Below, piece by piece: positions 38,539-48,567 of a stretch of DNA of 60,413 nt. The position numbers were made by a program, and so were the translations under genes. The notes beneath the pieces were generated by a model. It was given only the letters and a program-made list of their open reading frames with translations, ran no database searches and was not told the DNA's origin. Positions within the stretch are counted from its first letter, which is position 1, and each line of letters starts with the position of its first letter. Source of the stretch: Oscheius sp. JU75 (lineage: Eukaryota; Nematoda; Chromadorea; Rhabditida; Rhabditidae); assembly GCA_037178855.1 (NCBI GenBank), contig JASJZC010000014.1:1-60413 (forward strand). The letters run 5' to 3'.

Positions 38539-39330
38539 TCACAACCTTTTGTCCCGTATCCACCGCGAATATAACGGCATGCGTGCTCTCTGCCGTGTCG
38601 CCGGTCTGGTTTTCAGGCACCGGACCAAAAGGGGTGTCCCCGTGTCCCTGCATCGGGCATCGAGCTCACCGGCAATCAGGGCGTCGCGGTTGCTTACGGT
38701 GGACGGATCAATTTCAGCCCAGTTGATGTGCGTCCTGGCCTCAATCCGGACGTCCATGCCGATATCAGCGTAAAGCGCGTTGATAGCCTGTGCTGCCATG
38801 ACGTGATCGAGATTGCTGAACAGTGCAAAATGCGCAAGCACAGCATATTCGCCCGGCCGGCTGCGACCGAGACTTTTCCAGCGCTGCGCTGTGCCAGCCA
38901 GTTTCCGGTCTCCTACGACCACGTTATAGGCCCCATCGCACATAGTGCCAGGAATGGCCCGGTATCCACTCTGGACGCCACGGCTCGAAAGCATAGCCAT
39001 CAACGGTGTACAAAGGATCCGGTAGCTGGCGCCGATGCGATCGGGAACCATCGGCTCTGCCACAAAAACCATTGAAAGATTGAGAACGCCGTTTCCCTGA
39101 ACGACCGCACCACCACCGGTATCCCGGATATGAACCGGCCAGCCACGGGCGGCCGAGACTGCGGCAGCCTGTTGAAAGCGTGTGTTAATGGTGTGGCTGC
39201 GCGGAACAACAATACAGGAGGACGTTTGCCAGAGCATCCATTGCATACCCGTGTTCTGCACACCACCTGCGAGCAGATCCCTTTCACGCGCCAGCGCATC
39301 CTCATAAGACAATTGTAAAAGAGCGCTCAT
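38539..39330 (-). CDS. Lipoate-protein ligase A-like (BPL/LplA/LipB fold)
   Basis: The open minus-strand frame, taken from ATG 39330 (the frame extends to a TTG at 39366), reads MSALLQLSYEDALARERDLL. It has the ligand pocket loop IRDTGGGAVVQGNGVLNLSM, corresponding to the RRxxGGGxVxHxxGxxN region, and the catalytic-Lys segment VVGDRKLAGTAQRW. The whole fold is in one frame. The protein would attach lipoate to lipoyl domains, and the E2 gene nearby encodes one, so a dedicated role is plausible. The last 40 residues are not alignable by eye and may follow a slip. Confidence 0.7.
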   Translation of the reverse strand: MSALLQLSYEDALARERDLLAGGVQNTGMQWMLWQTSSCIVVPRSHTINTRFQQAAAVSAARGWPVHIRDTGGGAVVQGNGVLNLSMVFVAEPMVPDRIGASYRILCTPLMAMLSSRGVQSGYRAIPGTMCDGAYNVVVGDRKLAGTAQRWKSLGRSRPGEYAVLAHFALFSNLDHVMAAQAINALYADIGMDVRIEARTHINWAEIDPSTVSNRDALIAGELDARCRDTGTPLLVRCLKTRPATRQRARMPLYSRWIRDKRL

Positions 39331-39353
39331 ATATGCTGCCGGTACTTTCTCTC

Positions 39354-39662
39354 TTAAGGCCAGCAACCCAGACCCCTGCCACGCAGGTTATGAGCATCAA
39401 GCTGGGCCACCAATTCAGGATCTGCACCCTGCAAACGCGCCGCAGTATGTTCCTTAAGCGGCAGGTTTTTCCAGCCAGTACAGGCGGCCGGCTGCACTTT
39501 ACCGATGTCTGGCACGATACGCTGTGCTGTCGAGCAGCCAGCAAGCAGCACCCCGATCACCAGGACGCCCAGACCGGTTCTGCAATTTCGATCGGATTGC
39601 ACTCTGTTCAAAAATATTCCGCCTTTTGCCCCATTGATCCGGATCTGGCATTCGGCGCTCAA
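39354..39662 (-). CDS. Small lipoprotein, phage lysis-module type
   Basis: A minus-strand frame carries a lipobox LVIGVLLAGC (Cys 43 from the first Met; a start at the TTG for residue 18 would give a normal-length signal). The mature part is about 60 residues and ends AQLDAHNLRGRGLGCW. Prophage lysis regions often encode small lipoproteins ending in HN-x2-G-x-x-C/G-W after a holin. I read this as a stray prophage gene or a domesticated relative. It runs into the lipoate-ligase gene 24 bases downstream. Confidence 0.5.
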   Translation of the reverse strand: MSAECQIRINGAKGGIFLNRVQSDRNCRTGLGVLVIGVLLAGCSTAQRIVPDIGKVQPAACTGWKNLPLKEHTAARLQGADPELVAQLDAHNLRGRGLGCWP

Positions 39663-39904
39663 AAGATTAAGTGCCGGACTTTCTGCAGACTCCGAACCAC
39701 GTCCGGCCCTTCTTTAACATCAGTCCACTATGACAGGCAAGATCGGCTTCACACCACCGCAGTCCCCGGCTATGCGGGCCACCCCGTGACCTGACACCAT
39801 CCGTGCCGCACGCATGCGCAACAAATTTTCTCCGTCACCAGTCCTGGATTCGCTGCTAAACCAGCTGGCGCGATGCTCGCGATCATTAAAGTACGACATA
39901 GAAC

Positions 39905-39975
39905 TTGGGAGTTATATTTTGGTAATATTCTATCCTCTTTTATGGTACTCCCTTTTAATAGCTGGCAACTCCCAA
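39905..39975 (+). promoter_or_regulatory. Inverted repeats in the porin leader region
   Basis: TTGGGAGTT (39905-39913) is the exact reverse complement of AACTCCCAA (39967-39975). Its core GGGAGT can also pair with ACTCCC at 39947-39952. The two hairpins exclude each other. The region is AT-rich and about 150 bases upstream of the porin ATG. The rest of 39663-40122 has no supported gene. Confidence 0.35.
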
Positions 39976-40122
39976 AATACCCCAAAGTTAACCTGTGTAC
40001 TATTAGTCACACTCCTTTCAACATTGATAACAGGCTCCCAGAATCCGGTTGCGACTGGCATGGAAAAAGATCAAATCACCGATGCGCCATGTTTTCGGCC
40101 AGTTTCCAATTTGGAGTCTAAA

Positions 40123-41317
40123 ATGAATATTAAAGAGCTTATTTTAACGTCATCCGTTGCCCTCCTGCAGCATCCGGTGCCCACGCCGCCGACGCGGTCG
40201 TCGCACCAGAAGCTGAAGCCAACGAGTATGTCCGGGTCTGCGATGCATATGGAGCCGGTTACTTCTATATCCCTGGCACCGAAACCTGCCTGCGTATTCA
40301 CGGTTACGTTCGCTACGACGCTGGCGGCGGCAAGGACGTCAAAGCCCGCGACCTCTCCGGCGCAGCAGGCGTTCGCGATGAAAACGGAAAGGCCCTGTTT
40401 GGCTCCGCCAAACGCGACACCTATGCTCAGAAAGTCCGGTTTACGCTGCGCTTCTCAACCGCGTCGGAAACTGAACTTGGCACACTTAAGACTTATGCAG
40501 AAACCCGTTACGACTGGGCGGATGGTGCAGATGGTGCAGCCGGAGCACTTCGTTACGGCTTCATCGAGCTCGGCGGCCTGCGTCTTGGTCTGGATGAATC
40601 AGCTTCGTCCGCTTCACCGGTTACCTCGGCGATGTTATCAATGATGACGTGATCCTTGCCGGTGGCTACCGTACCAATGCCATCAGCTACACCTTTGGCA
40701 GTGCCGACGCTCTCTCGGGTGTGATCGCTCTTGAACAGGGCAGCAATGACGAACTTGACGCCGGCACCTATGTCGACGTGCGCGACGGCTCCCAGTACAG
40801 CATCAGCGGCAAAATCAATGATTATACCCCGCACGTCGTCGCTGGCCTGAAATATAGCCAGGGATGGGGCTCCATTGCTGCTGTTGGCGCCTATGATTCC
40901 GTGAACAAGGAGTGGGCTACCAAGGCACGTGTCGACATCGCTCTCAGCGACGCACTTTCGGTCTGGGCACAGGGTGCCTACAAGACCAAAGGCGATGACT
41001 ATTACTACTCCTATACTGATGACAACAACAATGTCCGGGGCGTCCGCCAGCGTAACAGCTTCTACGGCACCTGGGGTGGCGCATGGGCCACATGGGGTGG
41101 CGCAAAGTACAAGGCAACCGAACAGGCTACCATTAACGTTCAGGTTGCTTATGAAGCGGCTCAGACCCTCGCAGCCTCTGCGAACGTCGTCTATGAACTC
41201 GTTCCTGGCCTGACGGTGACACCTGAAGTTTCCTACACGAAATGGAATGACAAGAAGTCGGTCCTCAAGGGTCAGGACGCCTGGCAGGGCATGATCCGCT
41301 TCCAGCGCTCGTTCTGA
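40123..41317 (+). pseudogene. Omp2b-type alphaproteobacterial porin
   Basis: A GGAG site precedes ATG 40123. The signal peptide is split by a slip near 40165, then the mature N-terminus reads [40 protein letters not shown], the signature of Hyphomicrobiales porins (Brucella Omp2a/2b, Rhizobium RopA). A second slip near 40605 separates [11 protein letters not shown] from [20 protein letters not shown]. The protein ends MIRFQRSF with the terminal Phe needed for barrel assembly. It forms 16-strand diffusion trimers in the outer membrane. A perfect hairpin terminator follows. Confidence 0.9.
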
Positions 41318-41337
41318 TCCCGCTGGTCAGCCGCCTG

Positions 41338-41365
41338 ATAAGAGAGGGTGAACGCCCTCTCTTAT
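41338..41365 (+). terminator. Porin terminator
   Basis: ATAAGAGAGGG and CCCTCTCTTAT form an 11-base-pair perfect stem with the loop TGAACG, 20 bases after the porin stop. Confidence 0.75.
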
Positions 41366-41397
41366 TAACCTGTGGTAATCCGGGTGCGCCCCCACCC

Positions 41398-41442
41398 CTT
41401 CCGGGAACAACCCAGGCGATTATGTTCTGGTTTCACCGATGA
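41398..41442 (+). pseudogene. 3' remnant of the FWFHR-family gene
   Basis: The frame LPGTTQAIMFWFHR followed by TGA aligns with the last residues of the copies at 41539 (SGPTSAITFWFHR) and 42125 (SGTSNSIGFWFHR). The bases after the stop (GATGTCTGAG) resemble those after the next copy (GATGGAGTCTGAG), so a whole gene-plus-spacer unit once stood here. Confidence 0.5.
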
Positions 41443-41538
41443 TGTCTGAGCGCACGGCACCTCATAACAGTCGTGCCCGGGTCACCGGATTATCGGAACG
41501 AATGTTAAAATTTTCCAATCTGTGACACAGGTTTCATA

Positions 41539-42024
41539 ATGAATAATTATGCCGAAACTTTAGAGAATTAATGCAGCCGCAATCACAGCGTCCAGCGGCG
41601 GCGCCTGTGATTTAAGTGACGCATCGCTGCGGCGGCGCCTGTTCTGTATCGGAGAGGGTATTCCGACTGAACCGGTTTCATACCGTCTGTTACTTTCTGC
41701 TTACAAAGCGGCCAGCGCCGGCCGGTTTTTCCAGTCAGATTCTCAGCAGCAGATCCCGAATGGCTATAAGTTTCTGTGGGTTTCTCTGCCCGAGGACAGA
41801 CACCAGCTGAATTTCACGCATTACATATTCAGCAGTGCAATGCGCAGCAGAGGCTGGGAGCAGATGCCAGGGCAGCTGAGATCAGCGTCCTTGCCGCACT
41901 GAGCCCTGATGACAGGGATATCTACTTCAGAGATTTTCTGCAAGCAAGACACGACATGGCTTTGTTGCTTCTTGAACGTTATTCCGGGCCCACCAGTGCG
42001 ATTACATTCTGGTTTCACCGGTAA
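41539..42024 (+). pseudogene. FWFHR-family protein, copy A (two slips)
   Basis: The start ATGAATAATTATG is identical to copy B. A base lost at about 41567 and another slip near 41888 break the frame. Otherwise the product covers the full family length, about 160 residues, with SYRLLLSAYKAASAGRFFQS, GYKFLWVSLPEDR, SRGWEQMP, YFRDFLQARHDMA and a final AITFWFHR. No membrane segment or signal peptide is seen. The family is not one I recognise. Confidence 0.65.
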
Positions 42025-42124
42025 AGGAGCGGGCAGGGCGCGAGCGTTAACAGCAGTGTCATCCCGATGGAGTCTGAGTCATGCATGCGAGTGCTGAACT
42101 CCCAGATAAATTCTGACAGGTTCT

Positions 42125-42616
42125 ATGATGAATAATTATGTCGAAGCCCTGGAGAGAGTAAATGCCGCTATAAGCTCCGCATGTGGCTGTTTTCAGTGTG
42201 ACTTAAATCACGTCAGTGTGCGGCGTCGTCTGTTCGGCATTGGGCGGGAAGTTCTGAATGAAACGCAATCTTACCGCCTGCTGCTGTCAGCTTACAATGC
42301 GGCCAGTGCGCACCGGTTGTTCCGCTCGGATTTACAGCGCCAGGTGCGCCGCGGCTATAAATATATGTGGGTTGTGCTGCCGGAGGACCGAGAATTGCTG
42401 AGGTTCAGCTATTTCACATTCAGTCGTGCGATGCAGGAGCGAGGCTGGGAGCAGATGCCATGCCAGCAGAGAGCACCGGCCCTTGCGTCAATGAGTTCCG
42501 GGGACAGGGCCAGCTATTTCAGGGATTTTCTGGCCGCAAGAAGCGACATGGCACACATACTGCGGTATAGTTTCTCGGGGACGAGCAATTCCATCGGTTT
42601 CTGGTTCCATCGATGA
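42125..42616 (+). CDS. FWFHR-family protein, copy B (intact)
   Basis: A complete 163-residue protein beginning MNNYVEALERVNAAI, with Cys residues at 20, 22 and 25. The central core is SYRLLLSAYNAASAHRLFRS, then YKYMWVVLPEDRELLRFSYF, ERGWEQMP, YFRDFLAARSDMA, and the end is SIGFWFHR. The sequence is rich in aromatic and basic residues and looks cytosolic and alpha-helical. The three family members differ at many positions but keep these blocks, so the protein is or was under selection. Host effector, immunity protein or antitoxin are all possible. Nothing in the sequence decides. Confidence 0.75.
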   Translation: MMNNYVEALERVNAAISSACGCFQCDLNHVSVRRRLFGIGREVLNETQSYRLLLSAYNAASAHRLFRSDLQRQVRRGYKYMWVVLPEDRELLRFSYFTFSRAMQERGWEQMPCQQRAPALASMSSGDRASYFRDFLAARSDMAHILRYSFSGTSNSIGFWFHR

Positions 42617-42906
42617 ACGCAGCACAGCAAAGCTCTGCCTGTGCTAAGGCAGCGTGGAGTGATAGCGTGGCTGATCTCAGTCTTGCCGGTGCCTGATCAG
42701 CTGCGGCTTGCAGGTCTGACGACATATGGAATGACGGGCCTGGTGTTACCGGCCATGCCTGCGGCGGCCTGTCCGTATGATGCAGCCTCCGGCGAGCCGT
42801 GAGCTGTGACGGGTCTGCTTAGGCAGACAATCACTTTCTCAGAACAAACAGCACCGGCGTGGCGACAGATCGGTCTGTAACCGATCAGCGAACCACTGTG
42901 CCGGCA

Positions 42907-43429
42907 TCACCTACTCTTTAGGGGGATCGCAGGCTGACTGTCACAACTATGCGGACTGCAGAGGTCTGGTGGCGAGACAGAGCGTGACGCCCCGATATCG
43001 GTTTTATTTTGAAGTTGTGCATTCCGCCAGCGAAGGAAGTCGATACGGCAGGCTTTTTCGATTATGAAGGCGTTGCTGTCTGCCATTGCCAGGGTCCAGA
43101 TGCGTCTGCATTCAATTTCACGGAAACGCATGAAAACGAACTCTGACTGATTAAGCGCAGTAAACAGCGTCGCGCGCATTCCGGGGCTCTGATCCTGAAT
43201 TCTGAGACGCATACCGGTGAGCGTTTTGCAAGGTCATCACGGGCACGGCGCTGGAGTTTTTCAAGGCACTGCGTGAGTTCGGCGGCGGATACACTGCCGG
43301 TTTTTCCCTGCATTCCGATAACGTATCATACCGCGGTTCGTCCGGCGCCTGGGCATGGGTGATCGCACTCCCCCCGACAAACACAACAGCCAGCATGGCA
43401 TGGGTATAGAAAGTTCGTCCACATCCCAT
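42907..43429 (-). pseudogene. LprI-like (DUF1311) secreted protein
   Basis: A GGGAGAA site precedes the minus-strand ATG at 43429. A signal peptide (THAMLAVVFVGGSAITHAQA) is followed, after slips near 43315 and 43215, by ELTQCLEKLQRRARDDLAK, GMRLRIQDQ and the diagnostic block NQSEFVFMRFREIECRRIW ... EKACRIDFLRWRNAQL. DUF1311/LprI proteins have this Cys-x(n)-Q-x3-F/W-x2-[FY]R-x2-EC...C-x6-R pattern. LprI of Mycobacterium tuberculosis inhibits lysozyme. The Cys and aromatic positions are kept here. With PliI it would be a second lysozyme-related protein. Confidence 0.5.
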
Positions 43430-43942
43430 AATGTTCTCCCTTCGAACGGCAGAGTCTCCCGGTTTTGCTGTCGGAGATAGTCCAGATAGTTGCCCGTGCC
43501 TGATGGTGCGACATATGAGTCGTTGCTGTTCTTTGATAAGGCGGGTGGGCAAAAGCCGGTTCAGAGCGAGGCGCGGGGATTGACTGGGTTGCGCGCGCGT
43601 ATCCGCCGGGGCTACTGCCGCGCATCTGTGGTGTGGAAGGCTGATGGGCCGGCAGATGGCCTCAGGTGCAGTTCACCGAAGAGAGGTCACAGAAGTGGGT
43701 TTCACCAGGCTGATACCGCTGCCTGTGGCTGCAGGAACCGCGCCCTGGAAGGCCAGTTTATCATAACATCCGAACCTGCGAAAATACTAATGAAACCAAT
43801 AGTTTAAATATACTTGTTAATCGTTAAAATTTCGGAACTATTACAACCGGAAGCTTGTTGTTATTGACAACTGGTTAAAGGAACACTTCCCGCATGCCGG
43901 CCCGGGTTTTGACAGGTGTTTCGGGCCAGCCATGGGAGGTTC
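43430..43942. other. Leader of autotransporter 2
   Basis: About 500 bases lie between divergent genes. A plus-strand frame at 43490-43807 is compositionally shadow-like and has no family. The last 150 bases are AT-rich and probably hold the autotransporter promoter. Confidence 0.35.
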
Positions 43943-46845
43943 ATGAAACCGGTTAACAGCAGTGCAGATATAGTCCTTCAGCGTCAGTACCGTGCGCAAT
44001 GGGATCGCAGGAGAGGCAGTCTGCAAAGCAGACTGCGCGCAACGGTCGCTGTGAGGGCTATTCTGTCGGGATTATCAGCGCTGATGCTGATGGCGCCCCG
44101 GGCTTTGGCAGAGGATTTCCATTACATCGGAAAGAATATTCTCCAGCCATGGCAGAATGCCAGCTCATGGACGGAAAAGAAAGTTCCAGGCAGAGACGAT
44201 CGCGCGATCATGTCTTCGACGGCGGCGAGTGTAGACGCTGGCGGGCGGGAAATTGGCCAGGTGTTTATTCCGGACACGGCGCCGCTAACCAGCTTCAGTC
44301 AGGTTGCCACTTCCCAGGCGGTAACGATTTTCGGAATTGACGGCGTCGGCGTTCAGTCGGATTCGGCAAAAACAATCCTGTTTTTCCGGGAAGTTTTGCT
44401 GGGTGGGGATATCCGCATCACTGCAACCAGTGAAGCGGGTGGTGGGTTTCGTTTTCCGGCGACAAATAACCGGTCGAACAACGGATTTTATACCGATGGT
44501 CATACGCTGACTCTTGATCCTGTCAATCAGAGCAATCTGATGGAGCTTACTGGCGCCTACGGGGTGTATGGGACCGGTAATCTGATCACGAGCGGTGAGG
44601 GAACCGTCGTGGCGGACGGCGCCACGGATAATTCCACCTACCGCACATCTTTGCTGCAGTACACCGGATATACCTGGGTTCAGAGCGGAACTTTTTCGCT
44701 GATTGGAACGGCCAGTCTGCGAAACTCGAGCGGTGTGCGCGTAGATGGAACGCTTGATCTGTCCCGCACGGCAGACGGCCGGTATGACCTGATCGAAGGC
44801 AAAGGCGGCAGCAGTGTCAGAGCGCTCACCGGACAGGGAACAATTGTTCTGGGCAACCGTAACCTGACGCTGCTGGAAAGTGGTACTGATTATTCCGGTA
44901 CGATCAGCGGCGCGGGCAAGCTCATCCTCAAAGAGGGTACCAGTCTGGTTTCGGGAGAAAACACCTATCAGGGCGGAACTGACGTGATGGGATCGACGCT
45001 GGCGATCGCCGGATCGAAAGCTGCTGGCAGCGGTACGATCAGTCTAACCGACAATGCCACGCTCCGCTTTGTGACAGACGAAATTGACCTGTCCAATGCG
45101 CTGACGCTGGATGGCCAGACGACGTTTGATACTGATTTTACCGCTACGCTATCCGGGCATATGGCGGGCAGCGGTGGTTTGGTCAAAACCGGCACGGGCA
45201 CGCTGATCCTTGGCACGGCTGCGCGTTATGGGGGCGATAGTTTTATTGAGGACGGAGTTCTGGCAGCCGGCGGCAACGACGTATTCAGTCCGCATGGGGT
45301 GTTTCACACAAGCGGATCGGGCTTGCTGGATCTGGCAGGACATGATCAGATGATCGCCGGGCTCAGCAATGCTGGCATGGTCCGGTTCGGTGGGGATACA
45401 AGCCCGGGAACAACGCTGACGATTACCGGGGATTATGCTGGTTCGGACGGAATGCTGGTGTTTCACAGCGCTCTTGAGGGGGATGATTCCGTGTCTGACC
45501 GCCTGATTGTGATGGGCGACACATCGGGCAGCACCCGTGTCAAAGTCCTCAATGCTGGGGGAACCGGAGACGTGACGGCTGAAGGTATCCGCCTGATTGA
45601 TGTTCGTGGTCATTCCGAGGGCAGCTTTTCACTTGTGAGTGATTACCGGATCGACGACCAGGATGTCGTCGTTATCGGCGCTTATGCCTATGGGCTGTAC
45701 AAAAATGGCGTGAAAGACAACAGCGATGGAAACTGGTATCTGCGCTCGCGTTTCGTCGAAAAGCCGACCACAGAAACCGATCCGGAGCTGCCGGGAGAAC
45801 CCGATCCCGATTTACCGGCATTGCCTGACCCGGATTTGCCGGCGGGTAGTGATTCTGAACTGCCGCATGAACCGCACTATCAGGCCGGTGTGCCGGTTTA
45901 TGAGGCTTATGCACAAAGTCTGCTGGCGGCCAGTGGTCTCCCAACACTTGCGCAGCGGTCCGGCAACCGTCTGAGGGCAGGCACGCAGGCAGCGCAGGAT
46001 AACGGCGCAGCTACCTACGGCATATGGGGACGGGTTGAGGGTGCCCACAGCCGGATCACCCCAGATCATCCCGGACAGTTGGCCGTTCAGACACCGATAT
46101 CCGGACGATGCAGGCAGGCATTGACGGCCAGTTTCTGGAGAACGACAGTGGCAGCCTGACGGGCGGCATTACCGTACAGTACAGCAATGTGTCGACGGAT
46201 GTATCATCGCGCTATGGTGACGGTGAAATTAACACTGACGGGTATGGGGCTGGCGGATCGCTGACCTATTACGGCGAGGATGGTTTATCTCGATGGCCAG
46301 GCGCAGGCGATATGGTATCGGGCGATCTGTCATCTGCACTCGTCCGCAAGGGACTGACAGAGCGCAATGATGCTTTTGGATTTGGTTTCAGTGCTGAAGC
46401 CGGTCAGCAGCTGCGGATGTCGGAGAACTGGACTGTGACGCCCGGGGGGCAGCTGGTCTATTCGTCGGTCGCATTTGACCGTTTCACCGACGTTTTTGGC
46501 AGTGTTGCAGCCTCTGAGCGCGCCAGCAGTCTGCTGGCCCGGCTTGGGTTTCAGCAGATTATGCGATGGACTGGCGCGACGCAGCGGAAAGAGCGCCAAA
46601 GCCGCTCCTATGTGATTGCTAATCTCTATCAGGAACTGCTCGATGGCTCGCGTATCAGCAGCGCTGGCGTTGACTTTGCAACCAAAAACCAGCCCAGCTG
46701 GGGTGGGATCGGTGCTGGTGGCAGCTACAGCTGGGCTGACGACAAATACCGGGTTTACGGAGAGCTTCTGGTGAAGACGAGTTTTGGGGATTTCGGGCGC
46801 AGCTATTCCGCGGGTGGCACGGCCGGTTTGCGCGTCGCGTTCTAG
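43943..46845 (+). pseudogene. Autotransporter 2 (pertactin-like passenger plus beta-barrel)
   Basis: A GGGAGG site precedes ATG 43943. A long signal peptide ends near LMLMAPRALA. The passenger, open for some 2.1 kb, has pectate-lyase-like stretches such as GKLILKEGTSLVSGENTYQG and GLVKTGTGTLILGTAARYGG, which is the PATR motif of classical autotransporters, then an autochaperone region. A proline/acid linker of DPELPGEPDPDLPALPDPDL type joins the barrel. A slip near 46085 separates TYGIWGRVEGAHSR from MQAGIDGQFLENDSGSLTGG. Two compensating slips bracket 46285-46325. It ends GGTAGLRVAF with the insertion Phe. The barrel matches Brucella/Bartonella-type autotransporters. Confidence 0.85.
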
Positions 46846-46861
46846 GGCAAAGATCATGGAT

Positions 46862-46889
46862 GAAAAGAGCGGCGTATGCCGCTCTTTTC
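46862..46889. terminator. Bidirectional intrinsic terminator
   Basis: GAAAAGAGCGGC and GCCGCTCTTTTC form a perfect 12-base-pair stem with a GTAT loop, followed by GTTTCTTTTTC. It sits between the convergent autotransporter 2 and MFS genes. Confidence 0.85.
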
Positions 46890-46898
46890 GTTTCTTTT

Positions 46899-48513
46899 TC
46901 AGGGTTCTGGAATTTCACCCGGCCGGTAATTGGGCAAGCGACCCGCCGGGAGAATGGCAATGAGTGCAAGCCCAACCATAATGAGAAAACCGATCCTCAG
47001 CGCCTGCAGGCGTGCATCGGTATTAATCCGCAGCGCTTCGGCTTTTTGTTCCGGTGTTGCGGATGTCGCGGCAATAATGGTTGCCAGCTGATCGTTGCTT
47101 ACAAATGTGATGCTGTCGAGGTTTACCTGTGACTGAATTTCGATTGGCAGCGTCGGGTTCTGCGCCAGTTGTCGTGTCACTGCGCTGCTGAGCAGGCCAA
47201 CAAGCAGTGCGCCGGCCACAGCGGTGCCGACGGCCGCCGCCAGGTTGTTTGTTGTGCCGCGCAGTGATCCGACGTCGCCAGCGAGTTCTTTTGGTGAAGC
47301 GGTGACCAGCACATTAAACAGCAGCGTGACCAGCGAGCCCTGACCAATGCCAAACAGGATCCAGGCCAAACAGAACCGGGATTGAACTCCAGTCATTGTG
47401 GACGACGAAGGCGAGCCAGATGAGTGCGATGGCGCAAAGGCTGAACCCGGCGCGTCCGATCTGGCGCGGTGAGAACCGGCCGTAAGCGCGCACGATCAGC
47501 ATTGCAGCAAAGAAGACGGTCAGATTAAAGGGCAGCATTGCAACCGCGGTGGCAAGTGGAGAGCGACCCTGGACGATCTGGATATAAAGTGGCACTGAGA
47601 AATTCAGTGCGGCCTCCAGGGCTACGACGGCAAACATTGCGAACACTGCCGCGCGCTCCTGGGGTGAATCAGGACCTGCAGCGGGAGCAATGGGGTCTTG
47701 CTGCTGGATTCGCGGTGGCGGGTCCATAGAAAGAACGACTGGCCCAGAACAATGCCCAGAAGAATCAGCACGGGTGCGGGGGAAAGGCCGAGGACGGTGA
47801 AGGGCGCGGCTGATCGTGCCAGCATCAGCCCCCATCCGTTGAGGTTGTTGAACCCGAAACTGATCGAGATGATTGCGCCGGCTGCAAGCAGGACGCCGAC
47901 CCCATCGATTTTCACTTCCGGCCGCCCCTGATCTGGCTTCAGGCGGAAACTCAGAACAAGAACCAGGGCGGAGACGGCGATAAGGATTCCAAAACCGGCC
48001 GCCAGCCGATATAGGTTCCGAGCACGCCGCCGATGAGAAAGGCAAGTACACCAGCTCCGGCGCGCGCTGATCCAAGGGCACCGAGGGCGGTTGCCTGCTG
48101 ATTGCCGTGATAGTTTTCTGCAATCAGCGCGACGAGTGCGGGGGAACAATCACGGCGCCGGCGGCGCCGCAGAGCGCCTGTGCAGTGATCATTGCGGTGG
48201 CATTGGGGCTCAGTGTCATCAGCACCTGCGCGCCGCCGAACACAATAACTGCGATCCGGAAGACCTGTAAGGCGCCAAAGCGCTGAACCAGCTTGGCGCC
48301 GAGCATAACGAAGCCTGCAACAATCATGGAATAGGCAACAATGCCGGTTGCGACCACGGTTGGTGCGACGCTGAAGCTCTCGACCATACCGCCCAGCGCG
48401 ACGGGCAGGGAGGCCACGTTAAAGGACATAATGGCCTGACCGAACGCAATGGCAATCATCGGGAGCCAGGAATTGCGTTCATCAGGATGTGTGGTGACGG
48501 CTGAAGTTTTCAT
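46899..48513 (-). pseudogene. MFS efflux transporter, DHA2 (14-helix) type
   Basis: The minus-strand start at 48513 reads MIAIAFGQAIMSFNVASLPV, then TGIVAYSMIVAGFVMLGAKL with the motif RFGALQVFR. At least four slips break the frame near 48145, 47670, 47600 and 47390. Later pieces include AVDGVG-like loop VKIDGVGVLLAAGAIISISF, MLPFNLTVFFAAMLIVRAYG and GIGQGSLVTLLFNVLV. The length and the two extra central helices suit the DHA2 drug/acid-efflux group. It starts 55 bases after the glutaminase gene on the same strand. Confidence 0.75.
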
Positions 48514-48567
48514 TTACGATATTCCCTCTCGGAATGTATCCGCCTTTGGAGGCCGTGCGGAAGACGT

